A DNA stretch of 42,710 nucleotides from Acidobacteriota bacterium (lineage in GTDB: Bacteria; Acidobacteriota; Vicinamibacteria; Vicinamibacterales; CAVVIG01). Shown here in pieces: positions 7,073 to 15,145 of this stretch. Position 1 is the stretch's first letter; every line of letters begins with the position of its first letter. The DNA lies in NCBI GenBank assembly GCA_020850715.1, contig JADZED010000051.1, positions 1 through 42,710 on the forward strand, given 5' to 3'. The translations under genes and the position numbers were made by a program. Under the pieces are notes generated by a model. The model searched no databases. It was not told where the DNA came from and saw only the letters and a list, made by a program, of their open reading frames with translations.

Positions 7073-7230
7073 TGTCCCGTCCCAGTGGTTCGCGACACAA
7101 TTCGCGGGCGGCGCATCCCCGCTGGCGGCGTTGCTCGTCGTTCAGATATCGCCAATATCCTCATTCCTCGCGCCTGGCCATCGGGGCGCGGCGCTCCGCG
7201 ACTCATGCCACGATCCACTGGGACGGGACA
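7073..7230. mobile_element. 158-bp palindromic MITE with CTAG target duplication
   Basis: Perfect 16-bp terminal inverted repeats, TGTCCCGTCCCAGTGG (7073-7088) and CCACTGGGACGGGACA (7215-7230), are flanked by direct CTAG copies at 7069-7072 and 7231-7234. The interior is itself an imperfect palindrome: GATATCGCCAATATC lies near the middle and the arms resemble each other when inverted, so the whole unit can fold as one long hairpin. There is no ORF. A 4-bp CTAG duplication fits the YTAR-type targets known for IS5- or IS701-like transposases. The helper element is not in this window. The right CTAG supplies the stop codon of the DinB gene. Confidence 0.75.
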
Positions 7231-7734
7231 CTAGCTCCGCACCGGCTGTTCATCTGCGCTCGGCCCGTAGATCGCCGGCACCGGCACGTCGAGCAGCCGC
7301 AGGTACACGGACAACTGGCCCCGATGGTGGTACCAGTGATTGAGCGCGATCGTGCGAATGAGCGCCACCTTCGGCATCTCGAAGACCGTCGCGCCGTTCG
7401 CCGTCGCCTTCCAGTGCGCCATCAACCCGGCGTCGCCGAGCTGCGCCATCGTGTCCTTCATCTTCGCGATGCTCTTGTCGAGCGCCGCGGTCAGATCGGC
7501 CGACGACCCGGGCGAAGGCGTGCCTGAAGCGCCGCCGAACTTCGTCTCGTCCTCGCACGCCCAGGCGCAGATGTGGTCGGGCACGCTGGCCACGTGGAGC
7601 GCGAGCTGGCCGAGCGTCATCGACTTGGGGTGCGGCTTCCAGGAAAACTTGTCGGCGGGCACGCGCTCGAGCACGCGGCGGGTGGTCTGCGCTTCTCGCT
7701 CGAACTCCTGCAGAAAGGCGGCGGACACGGACAT
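7231..7734 (-). CDS. DinB-family metal-binding protein
   Basis: 167 residues, the usual DinB length. The fold's metal triad is visible: H47 (LGQLALHVAS), then H133 and H137 in LNHWYHHRGQLSVYLRLL. Members of this four-helix superfamily bind a divalent metal. Some act as bacillithiol or mycothiol transferases, others have unknown roles, so no substrate is assigned. The ATG at 7734 has a strong AGGAGG six bases upstream. The TAG stop is formed by the CTAG target-site copy of the adjoining MITE, so transcription beyond the gene runs directly into a large hairpin. Confidence 0.88.
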   Translation of the reverse strand: MSVSAAFLQEFEREAQTTRRVLERVPADKFSWKPHPKSMTLGQLALHVASVPDHICAWACEDETKFGGASGTPSPGSSADLTAALDKSIAKMKDTMAQLGDAGLMAHWKATANGATVFEMPKVALIRTIALNHWYHHRGQLSVYLRLLDVPVPAIYGPSADEQPVRS

Positions 7735-7893
7735 GGCGGCGAACCTCCTGTGACATGCCGGAGTCTATCACCGCTGGTTTGCGCCGCGGCACACGGCGGT
7801 CGCCGCCAGGCCCGCCCGGAGCCGACGTGGTGGATGCGAAGCGCAGGTGGGCGGCTTCATCCACGCCTGAAGGCGCAGCGGCCGGCGACCAGG

Positions 7894-8256
7894 CTAATGA
7901 ACCGCGGTTGATGCCGGCGGAGCAAGCGGCCGCGCGAGCACGCGCGCAATCATCTGTTCGAGCACCGGCTGCTCGATGTCGAACGGGCCGGCCACGACGG
8001 CGCCGAGCGCGATCTCGATTGCGATCACGACGCCGCCCCCTTCGAACGGGTTCACGATCCAGCTCAGGCCACGAAGCGCAACCGCCCGCTCCGGTTCGCC
8101 GGGATACCGGGCGCGGCGCATGCTGCGCAGCATCTCCTCGAGCACCACCTCCACGTCGTCATCGGTCCAGGAGCGTGGGGCCGCCTCGACGCGGTCGATC
8201 GCGGCGGTGATCGCGAAATCGTCGCCACGCAGCCAGACATCGACGGAGAAGGTCAT
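7894..8256 (-). CDS. Unknown conserved-looking 120-residue protein
   Basis: 120 residues beginning MTFSVDVWLRGDDFAITAAID with no signal peptide or membrane segment. It alternates acidic and hydrophobic stretches (WTDDDVEVVLEEMLRSMRRAR, GLSWIVNPFEGGGVVIAIEIALGAVVAGPF) and looks like a small alpha/beta cytoplasmic protein. GAGGG lies seven bases before the ATG. It starts 13 bases after the stop of the DUF255 gene and is probably its operon partner. I do not recognise the family. Confidence 0.6.
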   Translation of the reverse strand: MTFSVDVWLRGDDFAITAAIDRVEAAPRSWTDDDVEVVLEEMLRSMRRARYPGEPERAVALRGLSWIVNPFEGGGVVIAIEIALGAVVAGPFDIEQPVLEQMIARVLARPLAPPASTAVH

Positions 8257-8269
8257 GAGCGGCCCTCGA

Positions 8270-10426
8270 TCATACTGCCAGCGCCGCGGCCAGGTCTTCC
8301 GGCGTGGTCACGGGCGGCCGGCACGTGAAGTTGCGGCACAGGTAGGCCGCCGCGCCGCCGCCAACCGGCTGCATGGCGGCGATCATCGGCAGCCTCGCGG
8401 CGAGGGCCGCGCGCCGCTCGGGGGTCAGCGTCAAGGCGATCGTAAACGGCAGATAACGACCGGCGACCTCGCGCACCAGCGCCGTCTCCTCCGGCGAGCC
8501 GGCGGCCGCGGGGATCGCGATCACGATCTGCTGCAGGCCGGCCATCTCGGTCGACAGCGCCGCCGCCATCATCGGGACTGCGCGTCCCATGCGCTCGAGG
8601 CGCGTGCCGAAGAGCCGCAGGGTCTTTTCGATGCGAACGGACCAGGCCGGTTCGTCCACCAGGTGCGACAGCATCAGCAGGTTCATCACCGACATCGAAC
8701 TGGCCGTCGGCTCTGCGCCGTCATAGTCTTCCTTCATACGGAGCAACACGCTCGGGTCGCGGCCGGTCGTGCTGAACCAGCCGCCGCCGGCGTCGTCCCA
8801 GAACAGCTCGTCCTGCCGGTGCTGCAGCTCGATAGCCCACTCGAGCCAGGCCGGGCTGGCGTCGGCCTGGAACAGCTCGATCAGACCGAAGATCAGGCAG
8901 GCGTAGTCCTCGGCGTATGCCTCGATCTCGGCGTGGCCCCCGCGGTACCGGCGCAGCAGGGTCTGCGTGCCGGCCACCCACAGCCGCTCGCGCACGAACG
9001 TCGCGCCCCGCGCGGCGGCGAGGAGGTACGGGGCTGAAGCGCCCCGGCTCTCGTCCCGCCCGCTCGCCAGCCGCGCCATCCTGGAGAGGGCGCCGATCAT
9101 CAGGCCGTTCCAGGCGGTCAGCACCTTGTCGTCGCGGCGCGGCCGCGGGCGCTGGCATCGCGCCTCGAACATCCGGGAGCGCCCGCGCACGAGGGTCGCC
9201 GCCACCTCCTCGGCCGTCGTGCCGGTCCGGGCGACAATCTCGTCGATCGCATGCGCCACGTACAGCAGGTTCCGGCCGGCGAACTCCTGGTGCGGATCGG
9301 CGGGCGCGTTGCCGCCGGCTTCGATGCCAAACCGCAGTTTGACCACGGCGGCGTCGGCGCCGAGGAGCGCGTCGACGTCGCGCGCGCCCCAGAGATAGAA
9401 GGCGCCCTCCGCTTCATGACGGGGCGCCGCGCCGTCGCCGCCCGCGGCGCCAGCCAGTTCGGGCGGCAGGCTGTCGGCATCCTCGGCCGAGTAGAACCCG
9501 CCGGCCGGGTCGGTCATGTCGCGCAGCACGTATTGAAGCGTGTCCCCGGCGACTGCGGCAAAGAACTGCTCGCCCGACGCCAGCGCCGCCTCGATGAAGG
9601 CCAGCGCCAGCTGCGCCTGGTCGTAGAGCATCTTCTCGAAGTGCGGCACGCGCCACGCGGCATCCACCGAATATCGGTGGAAGCCGCCGCCGATCTGATC
9701 GCGCATGCCGCCGAGGGCCATGGCGCGCAGCGTCCGCAGCGCCATGTCCAGCGCATCGACGTTGCCGGTGCGCGCGTGCTCGCGAAGCAGGAACAGCAGC
9801 TCGGACGGCCGCGGGAACTTCGGCGCGCTGCCGAAGCCGCCATGACGCGCGTCGAAAGCTTCACGGAACTGCTGCACCGTTCGCGCGAGGGCATCGGCGC
9901 CCGGAACCGCCGGCGCCGCGCCCGGCTGCTCCAGCGAGCGCAGCTGGTTGATGATCGATTCGGCCGATCCGGCGATCTGCCCGCAATCCTGCGCCCAGGC
10001 GCGGGCGATCTCCTGCAGGATCTCCGTGAATCCGGGCCGTCCCCACCGGCTGACGGGCGGAAAGTACGTGCCGCCGTAGAACGGCTTCAGGTCCGGTGTG
10101 AGCCAGACGCTCATCGGCCACCCGCCCGAGCCGGTCGTCGCCTGGACGAACGCCATGTAGACGCGGTCGACATCGGGGCGCTCCTCCCGGTCCACCTTGA
10201 TCGAGACAAAGCGGTCGTTCAGGAGGCGCCCGATCTCGGCGAGCTCGAACGACTCGTGCGCCATCACGTGGCACCAGTGGCACGTGGAGTAGCCGATCGA
10301 CAGGAAGATCGGCTTGTTCTCCAGGCGCGCCCTGGCAAACGCCTCGTCGCCCCATGGAAACCAGTCGACCGGGTTGTCGGCATGCTGGAGCAGGTACGGG
10401 CTGCGCTCGCGCGACAGGCGGTTCAT
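8270..10426 (-). CDS. YyaL/DUF255 thioredoxin-fold and glycosidase-like protein
   Basis: 718 residues. The N-terminal thioredoxin-like DUF255 domain begins [25 protein letters not shown] and carries the CxxC pair C49-H-W-C52 in [17 protein letters not shown], then [16 protein letters not shown] and [10 protein letters not shown]. The remaining ~500 residues form an (alpha/alpha)6-like domain ([55 protein letters not shown]). The order and length match the YyaL/SPATA20 family, whose molecular function is not settled. The ATG at 10426 sits six bases after a GATAAT hexamer and has no ribosome-binding site, so the mRNA is probably leaderless. It is divergent from the DJ-1/PfpI gene across 39 bases. 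Confidence 0.93.
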   Translation of the reverse strand: MNRLSRERSPYLLQHADNPVDWFPWGDEAFARARLENKPIFLSIGYSTCHWCHVMAHESFELAEIGRLLNDRFVSIKVDREERPDVDRVYMAFVQATTGSGGWPMSVWLTPDLKPFYGGTYFPPVSRWGRPGFTEILQEIARAWAQDCGQIAGSAESIINQLRSLEQPGAAPAVPGADALARTVQQFREAFDARHGGFGSAPKFPRPSELLFLLREHARTGNVDALDMALRTLRAMALGGMRDQIGGGFHRYSVDAAWRVPHFEKMLYDQAQLALAFIEAALASGEQFFAAVAGDTLQYVLRDMTDPAGGFYSAEDADSLPPELAGAAGGDGAAPRHEAEGAFYLWGARDVDALLGADAAVVKLRFGIEAGGNAPADPHQEFAGRNLLYVAHAIDEIVARTGTTAEEVAATLVRGRSRMFEARCQRPRPRRDDKVLTAWNGLMIGALSRMARLASGRDESRGASAPYLLAAARGATFVRERLWVAGTQTLLRRYRGGHAEIEAYAEDYACLIFGLIELFQADASPAWLEWAIELQHRQDELFWDDAGGGWFSTTGRDPSVLLRMKEDYDGAEPTASSMSVMNLLMLSHLVDEPAWSVRIEKTLRLFGTRLERMGRAVPMMAAALSTEMAGLQQIVIAIPAAAGSPEETALVREVAGRYLPFTIALTLTPERRAALAARLPMIAAMQPVGGGAAAYLCRNFTCRPPVTTPEDLAAALAV

Positions 10427-10465
10427 CCGCTGATTATCGTCCACTGGTGCAGTAGAATCCCCTCC
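10427..10465. promoter_or_regulatory. Back-to-back leaderless promoters
   Basis: The 39-bp gap separates two divergent ATG codons. On the minus strand GATAAT (10433-10438) is six bases before the DUF255 start. On the plus strand TAGAAT (10453-10458) is seven bases before the DJ-1 start. The expected -35 position of each promoter falls on or beside the -10 of the other. Neither start has a Shine-Dalgarno sequence. Confidence 0.55.
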
Positions 10466-11014
10466 ATGGACCATGGGGCCGTGCTGGCGGGCAAGCGGAT
10501 CGTCATGCTCGTCGAAGAGGAATTCGAGGACACGGAGCTGACCGGACCGCTCGAGACGCTGCGCGCGGCGGGCGCCGTCGTCACGCTCGTTGGCCCGACC
10601 GCCGGCGCGCAATTCAAGGGCAGGCACGGGCAGGCGGTGGCGGTCTCCGAGATGGCGGCGGGCGCCGCGCGCATGAAGGACTTCGACGCGCTCGTGATTC
10701 CCGGCGGGCACGCGCCCGATCGGATGCGCATGCGCCATGCGATGGTCGATCTCGTGCGCGATGCGATGGAGGCGGGCAAGCCGGTCGCGGCGATCTGCCA
10801 CGGGCCGCAGCTCCTCATCTCGGCGAACGCGCTGCGCGGGCGGACGCTCACCTGCTGGCCCTCGATTGCCATCGATGTGAAGAATGCCGGCGGGCTCTAC
10901 GTGGACAAGCCGGTTGTCGAGGATGGCAACCTGATCACCTCCCGCAAGCCGGACGACGTGCCGCGGTTCAGCGAGGCGATCCTCCGCGCGCTCATCGCCG
11001 TCCGCACGGCATAG
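10466..11014 (+). CDS. DJ-1/PfpI family protein
   Basis: 182 residues of the class I glutamine amidotransferase-like fold: [40 protein letters not shown], and the nucleophile elbow [10 protein letters not shown] with Cys111-His112. Glu17/Glu18 is in place for the acidic residue that interacts with the cysteine. Family members act as proteases, deglycases or stress chaperones; which applies here cannot be told from sequence. There is no signal peptide, so it is cytoplasmic. The ATG at 10466 is preceded by TAGAAT at seven bases and no ribosome-binding site, suggesting a leaderless transcript divergent from the DUF255 gene. Confidence 0.93.
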   Translation: MDHGAVLAGKRIVMLVEEEFEDTELTGPLETLRAAGAVVTLVGPTAGAQFKGRHGQAVAVSEMAAGAARMKDFDALVIPGGHAPDRMRMRHAMVDLVRDAMEAGKPVAAICHGPQLLISANALRGRTLTCWPSIAIDVKNAGGLYVDKPVVEDGNLITSRKPDDVPRFSEAILRALIAVRTA

Positions 11015-11042
11015 CCGCAGGACGCGTGGTCGCCGCCGAAGG

Positions 11043-11969
11043 CTACAGCCCGGTCCGCGGCGCCGGCGCCGCCGACATCTCCTCGGGCCGGCCTCGCCGC
11101 AGGCGCGCGTAGGCGGCCGTGAATTCCACGCCGTACAGCAGAATCACCGCCTGCACGTACACCCACACGAGGAACACGACGACGGCCGCGATCGAGCCGT
11201 TCACGCGCGTGAAGCGCGTCATGTCGTGGATGTACCAGGAGAACGCCTCGAACGCGCCCTTCCAGAGCAGCCCGGTCACCACGGCGCCAATCCAGACGTC
11301 GCGGAAGCGGACCTTGGCGTTGGGGACGAAGTAGTAGATCAGGCCGACCACCAGGATCAGCATCAGCGTGGTCGCGTTGCGGATCGTCAGGCTGCGCATG
11401 ACGAGCAGCCACGGGAATCGCTCGGTCACGCCGGCGAACCAGGATGCCTCGACCATGTGCCCGAAGCTGATCGCGAGCGCCGCCAGCAGCAGGATGAGGC
11501 CGGCGACGGCCAGCATCAGGAACGAGAACAGCTTGTGCCGCAGGTAGCTGCGGGTCTTCTCCACACCCCAGGCGTAGTTGACCGCCGTGCTGATCGCACC
11601 GAAGACGCCGAGGGCGCCCCAGATCAACGCGAAGGTGCCGGCCACGCCGAGCCCGAGCTTCGCGTCGCGCAGCGCGTCGAGCTGCCCCGTCATGAAGGCG
11701 AACTGCGTCGGGAAGTATCGCAGGACGAAGCCGAGCACGGCGGAGCGGGCTGCCTGGTCGGTTGTCGCGGTTCCGAGGACGGCAAAGCCCAGCAGGGCCG
11801 ACGGAAACAGCGACAGCAGCGCGTAATAGGCGATCGAAGCCGCGTAGGTGAGATTGTCGCTCTGGTAGAAGCTCAGGAAGCCGCGCCAGAACGCGAGCCC
11901 TGCCAGCCTGGCGAGGCGGCGCAAACGGCCCACGACACCGCGGCGCGAGCCCAGGACGCGTCTGAGCAC
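11043..11969 (-). CDS. YihY/BrkB-family inner-membrane protein
   Basis: 308 residues with about six hydrophobic segments. Typical BrkB features are [88 protein letters not shown] and [28 protein letters not shown]. The family (once mislabelled ribonuclease BN) has no firmly established activity. The start is GTG at 11969. TAAGAT (11976-11981) lies six bases upstream, so it probably has its own leaderless promoter, although it also follows the YtxH-like gene cluster by only 14 bases. Confidence 0.93.
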   Translation of the reverse strand: MLRRVLGSRRGVVGRLRRLARLAGLAFWRGFLSFYQSDNLTYAASIAYYALLSLFPSALLGFAVLGTATTDQAARSAVLGFVLRYFPTQFAFMTGQLDALRDAKLGLGVAGTFALIWGALGVFGAISTAVNYAWGVEKTRSYLRHKLFSFLMLAVAGLILLLAALAISFGHMVEASWFAGVTERFPWLLVMRSLTIRNATTLMLILVVGLIYYFVPNAKVRFRDVWIGAVVTGLLWKGAFEAFSWYIHDMTRFTRVNGSIAAVVVFLVWVYVQAVILLYGVEFTAAYARLRRGRPEEMSAAPAPRTGL

Positions 11970-11983
11970 CGGGAGATCTTATC

Positions 11984-12184
11984 TCAGACCCTTCGAGCCG
12001 ACTCCGCCCAGGCGTCGCGAACGGCACCGAGAAGGAACGCGGACACGCTGCCCCCGAGCCAGAGGCGCACGCCGAGGCCGGCGAGACGCCGGAGCGGTGG
12101 CGTCCTGACGATCGCATACGCCACCGCCGCGGCCGTCGAGGCGAGAACCAGATCCGCGGCAATCCCCGCCGTCGCGTCGGTCAC
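11984..12184 (-). CDS. Small hydrophobic protein, unknown
   Basis: 66 residues from a GTG at 12184, two bases after the stop of the YtxH-like gene, so it is likely translated by coupling. Two hydrophobic stretches are visible (AADLVLASTAAAVAYAIV and GVRLWLGGSVSAFLLGAV) separated by a short basic loop (RTPPLRRLAG), giving a possible two-helix membrane protein. No family is recognised. Position and coupling are the main support. Confidence 0.5.
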   Translation of the reverse strand: MTDATAGIAADLVLASTAAAVAYAIVRTPPLRRLAGLGVRLWLGGSVSAFLLGAVRDAWAESARRV

Positions 12185-12186
12185 GA

Positions 12187-12582
12187 TCAGCTCACGCGCG
12201 AGCCGCCGGCGGCCGGTGAGGCCGAATGTTCAGCCGGCGGCGGTTCCTTCGCCGTACCGCCGTCGCGCATGATCGCACCCGTATCGCGGATGTAGCTCCT
12301 CGCGTCTTCCGCACCGCGCGCGACCGTCTCGCGGACCTTGCCGTAGGCTTCCCTGCCGCGTTCAGCCCAGTCACTCGCCGCCTCGCTCGCCTTGCGATAA
12401 CCGTCCTGCGCCTGATTCTTCAGGCTCGAGGCCTGCTCGGAAATCTGGCCGCGAAGTTCCGAGCCGGCGCGCGGCGCAAACAGCATCCCGAGCCCCGCGC
12501 CCAGGACGGTGCCGGTGAGCAGGCCCATCACGAAGCTGGCGCCGTTCCCTTCGTTATCGAATCGATCGTATCCATCAGCCAT
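12187..12582 (-). CDS. YtxH-domain protein
   Basis: 131 residues. A glycine-rich N-terminal membrane segment (FVMGLLTGTVLGAGLGMLFAPRAGSELRGQI) is the YtxH signature, followed by a long charged amphipathic helix (EQASSLKNQAQDGYRKASEAASDWAERGREAYGKV) and an unstructured Pro/Ala tail. YtxH proteins are small stress-associated, membrane-anchored helical proteins, often annotated as gas-vesicle-like without evidence for vesicles. CAGGAGG precedes the ATG. It is third of four closely spaced minus-strand genes of similar architecture (13289 to 11984). Confidence 0.82.
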   Translation of the reverse strand: MADGYDRFDNEGNGASFVMGLLTGTVLGAGLGMLFAPRAGSELRGQISEQASSLKNQAQDGYRKASEAASDWAERGREAYGKVRETVARGAEDARSYIRDTGAIMRDGGTAKEPPPAEHSASPAAGGSRVS

Positions 12583-12609
12583 GCGAGCCTCCTGTCGCGT
12601 TCCAGCCCA

Positions 12610-13008
12610 TTAGAGCTCCGAGCTTCGCGTCCGCTGGCGCAGCAGCGCCTCGATGGCTGCACGGGCGCCACGGATGCAGCCGGCGATGCGGTCGGTGCGG
12701 GCGCGGACGGTCGAGCGCACGCGTCCGGCCGTATCGTCGATGCGATCCATTGTCGACTGGATGGCCGCGTCGACCCGGTCGGCCTCTGCGCGCACCCTCG
12801 CCGAGACCTGCCTGGCATCGTCGAGAATCGCGTTGACGCGCACCATGGTCGGCGCCAGGTGCCGCTGCTCGATCTCGTCGATGAGCGTCATCACCCGCCT
12901 GTACACGAGCAGAGCCACGATGCCGCCGGCGATGACCATGATCAGCTCCAGCACCATGACCGCCGCGATCACGATGAGCAGGATGTTGGTCGCCTCGAGG
13001 GTGTTCAT
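12610..13008 (-). CDS. Membrane-anchored coiled-coil protein (DUF948-like)
   Basis: 132 residues: one N-terminal transmembrane helix (ILLIVIAAVMVLELIMVIAGGIVALLVY), then about 90 residues of heptad-rich helix (LIDEIEQRHLAPTMVRVNAILDDARQVSARVRAEADRVD). This is the layout of DUF948-type proteins. Two ATGs are possible; the one at 13008 has GAGG at proper spacing, whereas the one at 13014 overlaps it. It sits between two YtxH-like genes in the same operon. Confidence 0.7.
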   Translation of the reverse strand: MNTLEATNILLIVIAAVMVLELIMVIAGGIVALLVYRRVMTLIDEIEQRHLAPTMVRVNAILDDARQVSARVRAEADRVDAAIQSTMDRIDDTAGRVRSTVRARTDRIAGCIRGARAAIEALLRQRTRSSEL

Positions 13009-13016
13009 GGCCATCC

Positions 13017-13289
13017 TCAGAATGGAGAAGCCTGACGCGGTGGAATGCGCGGCGGCGCGGAGTTGTCACCGAGCGCCTCGTTGACGATGCTCCAGCCTTC
13101 GGCGACCGCGATGCTGGCTTTCCGGACGGTCGTGCGGAGGCCGTTCAGTTCCCGGTTGAGATCATCGAGCGCGGGGTCGAGCCGGCGGCGAACCGCACGT
13201 CCCTGCTCGGTGAAGAAGAGATACCCGATCAGCGCGCCGATGGCGGCGCCCGCCACAGTCGCAATCGTCGTCTCGGAGCTCTGCGTCAC
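13017..13289 (-). CDS. Short YtxH-like membrane protein, first gene of the cluster
   Basis: 90 residues from a GTG at 13289 with GGAGG six bases upstream. An N-terminal glycine/alanine membrane segment (TIATVAGAAIGALIGYLFFTEQGRAVRRR) is followed by a helical, charged region (LDPALDDLNRELNGLRTTVRKASIAVAEGWSIVNEAL). The architecture matches the YtxH-like gene downstream. Upstream in-frame sequence beyond the GTG is arginine-rich low complexity and was excluded. It ends two bases before the ATG at 13014 of the next gene. Confidence 0.65.
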   Translation of the reverse strand: MTQSSETTIATVAGAAIGALIGYLFFTEQGRAVRRRLDPALDDLNRELNGLRTTVRKASIAVAEGWSIVNEALGDNSAPPRIPPRQASPF

Positions 13290-13447
13290 ACGTCGCCTCC
13301 GCGGCCTCTGTAGTCGTGTTTCAAGGAATGTGCCACCAACCGCGGCCCCGGCCGCCTCCGGGTCACCGCGGATCCTGCGACGCCCACGGCGGACACGTCG
13401 GCGTTCGGGCGCGCCGGTCCGCTGGCGCCCCGTCTGCCCGGCCGACG

Positions 13448-14860
13448 TCAGCTCGACGCCGGCGCCGGCACCGACGATGCGCGCGCCGACTTCCCGGCAT
13501 CGCGAATCTCGTGTTTCTTCATCTTGCTGTAGAGCGTCGGGCGGTACAGCCCGAGAATCTGGGCGGCTTCCTGCTTGTTCCAATTGGTCCGCTGCAGCGT
13601 CTGGAGGATCGCCATCTTCTCGATCTCGGCGAGCGTCCGGTGTGGAGGAATCACGAAATCGGTCGAGGCGGTGGATCCCTCCCGGATCGACTCGGGCAGG
13701 TCGGTCACGGCGATCTCGGTGCCCTTGGCGACCAGCACCGCGCGCTCGATCGCGTTCTCGAGCTCGCGCACGTTGCCGGGCCACCGGTTCCGGATGAGCA
13801 GATGGTAGACCGACGGCGCGAGCGTCCTGACGTGCTTCTGGTAACGCTGGCGGAACTTGTCGAGGAAGTAGTCGCACAGCAGCGGAATGTCCTCGGTCCG
13901 CTCGCGCAGCGGCGGCACGCGCAGCGTGATCGTGTTGATGCGGAAGTACAGATCCTCGCGCAGGCGGCCGTCGCGCAGCGCCGCGTCGAGGTCGATGTTG
14001 GTCGCACAGATCAGGCGGAAGTCCACGTGCACGATCCGATCGCTCCCGATCGGCCGGTATTCCCGCTCCTGCAGGACGCGCAGCAGCTTGGTCTGCAGGT
14101 AGGTCGGCATCTCTCCGATCTCGTCGAGCAGGAGCGAGCCCCCCTCCGCCATCTCGAAGAGCCCTTCCTTGTCCATCGTGGCGCCCGTGAAGGCGCCCTT
14201 CTTGTAGCCGAAGAGCTCCGATTCGATCAGGTCCTTGGGAATCGCCGCGCAGTTGATCTTGATGAACGGCCGCTTCGACCGCTTGCTGTTGTAGTGAATG
14301 GCGTTGGCGATCAGCTCCTTGCCGGTGCCGTTCTCGCCCTGAATCAGGATGTTGGCCTCGCTCGCCGCCACGCTCTCGATCAAGTCGAAGAGCTCCTGCA
14401 TCTTCTTGCTCTTGCCGACCACGTTCTGGAACTTGTAGCGATCCTGCAGTCTGGCCTTGAGCGCCTCGTTCTCGTCGATGAGCGTCTTCTGCTTGATCGC
14501 CTTCTCGAGCTTGTCGAGCAGCCGCTCGGCGTCGACCGGCTTCTCGAGGAAGTCGAACGCCCCGGCCTTCACCGCCTCGACCGAGCGCGGGATGTTGCCC
14601 TGTCCCGTGATCACGATGACCTCGGCCTCCGAGTCGAGCTGCTTGAACTTCCGCACCAGCTCGATGCCGTCGACATCCGGCAGCATCATGTCGGTGATGA
14701 CGGCATCGGGCCGCCAGGTGCGGAACAGCTCTTCGCCGCGCGTGCCGATGAGCGCCGTCTTCACTTCATAGCCGGCATGCTCCAGCAGGATCTTCAGCCA
14801 GTCGATCATGGCCGGCTCGTCGTCAATCGCGAGCACCCGCTTCTTCCGTTTGACAGTCAT
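13448..14860 (-). CDS. NtrC-family sigma-54-dependent response regulator
   Basis: 470 residues in three domains. The receiver (about 5-120) has D13-D14, phosphoacceptor D57 (VITDMMLPDVDG) and K107 (FLEKPVD). The AAA+ domain (about 145-380) has Walker A GENGTGKE (175-182), the sigma-54 contact loop GAFTGA (222-227), Walker B LLLDEIGE and the Arg-finger region. The C-terminal Fis-type helix-turn-helix reads NWNKQEAAQILGLYRPTLYSKMKK. It activates sigma-54 promoters when phosphorylated; no partner kinase lies nearby. The ATG at 14860 was chosen because a TTGACA/TACACT promoter lies just before it, which would exclude the in-frame ATG at 14911. It is divergent from the leucine-catabolism operon, but I saw no good -24/-12 site there. 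Confidence 0.93.
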   Translation of the reverse strand: MTVKRKKRVLAIDDEPAMIDWLKILLEHAGYEVKTALIGTRGEELFRTWRPDAVITDMMLPDVDGIELVRKFKQLDSEAEVIVITGQGNIPRSVEAVKAGAFDFLEKPVDAERLLDKLEKAIKQKTLIDENEALKARLQDRYKFQNVVGKSKKMQELFDLIESVAASEANILIQGENGTGKELIANAIHYNSKRSKRPFIKINCAAIPKDLIESELFGYKKGAFTGATMDKEGLFEMAEGGSLLLDEIGEMPTYLQTKLLRVLQEREYRPIGSDRIVHVDFRLICATNIDLDAALRDGRLREDLYFRINTITLRVPPLRERTEDIPLLCDYFLDKFRQRYQKHVRTLAPSVYHLLIRNRWPGNVRELENAIERAVLVAKGTEIAVTDLPESIREGSTASTDFVIPPHRTLAEIEKMAILQTLQRTNWNKQEAAQILGLYRPTLYSKMKKHEIRDAGKSARASSVPAPASS

Positions 14861-14867
14861 TGCTCCG

Positions 14868-14895
14868 AGTGTATCGCCTTGCCGTCGCGTGTCAA
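14868..14895 (-). promoter_or_regulatory. Sigma-70 promoter of the response regulator gene
   Basis: On the minus strand TTGACA (14890-14895) and TACACT (14868-14873) are separated by 16 bases. The -10 ends seven bases before the ATG at 14860, so transcription should start at or within a base or two of the initiation codon. It is the best-formed two-box promoter I found in the window. Confidence 0.6.
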
Positions 14896-15043
14896 TACGT
14901 TCACGCGCCATGCGTAATGTTTATGGACGGATTGTTCCAGATCGATACCCTCGCGATGTGGCGCGAAGGGGGCGGGATGGCGGAGGCCGGCAGCCGGGCA
15001 GGGTGACCGGCCGGCCTGCGCTTGCATGACATAATCGCCGGCG

Positions 15044-15145
15044 ATGGTCGATCGCCGGGTCCCGACGCCCGCCCCCAGCCCGGCCGCCCCGTCCGGGCCC
15101 GGCGACCGGGAATCCCGCCGCGGCGGCAAGGGGCGCGAGCGATGA
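15044..15145 (+). CDS. Candidate leader ORF coupled to mccB
   Basis: A 33-codon frame from an ATG at 15044 stops at TGA 15143-15145, overlapping the mccB ATG at 15142 as ATGA. An extended -10 (TG-A-CATAAT, hexamer 15030-15035) ends eight bases before the ATG. The peptide is rich in Pro, Arg, Gly and Ser, starts [11 protein letters not shown] and has no Leu, Ile or Phe, so it does not resemble a branched-chain amino acid attenuator. It could couple translation of the operon to this initiation site. Composition alone would not support it; position and overlap do. Confidence 0.35.
   Translation: MVDRRVPTPAPSPAAPSGPGDRESRRGGKGRER

Noticed and set aside
14861..15043. Sigma-54 promoter for the leucine-degradation operon, driven by the divergent NtrC-type gene
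   Set aside because: The closest match (GGCCTGCGCTTGCA near 15010-15025) has only nine bases between GG and GC. The required ten-base spacing is not met.
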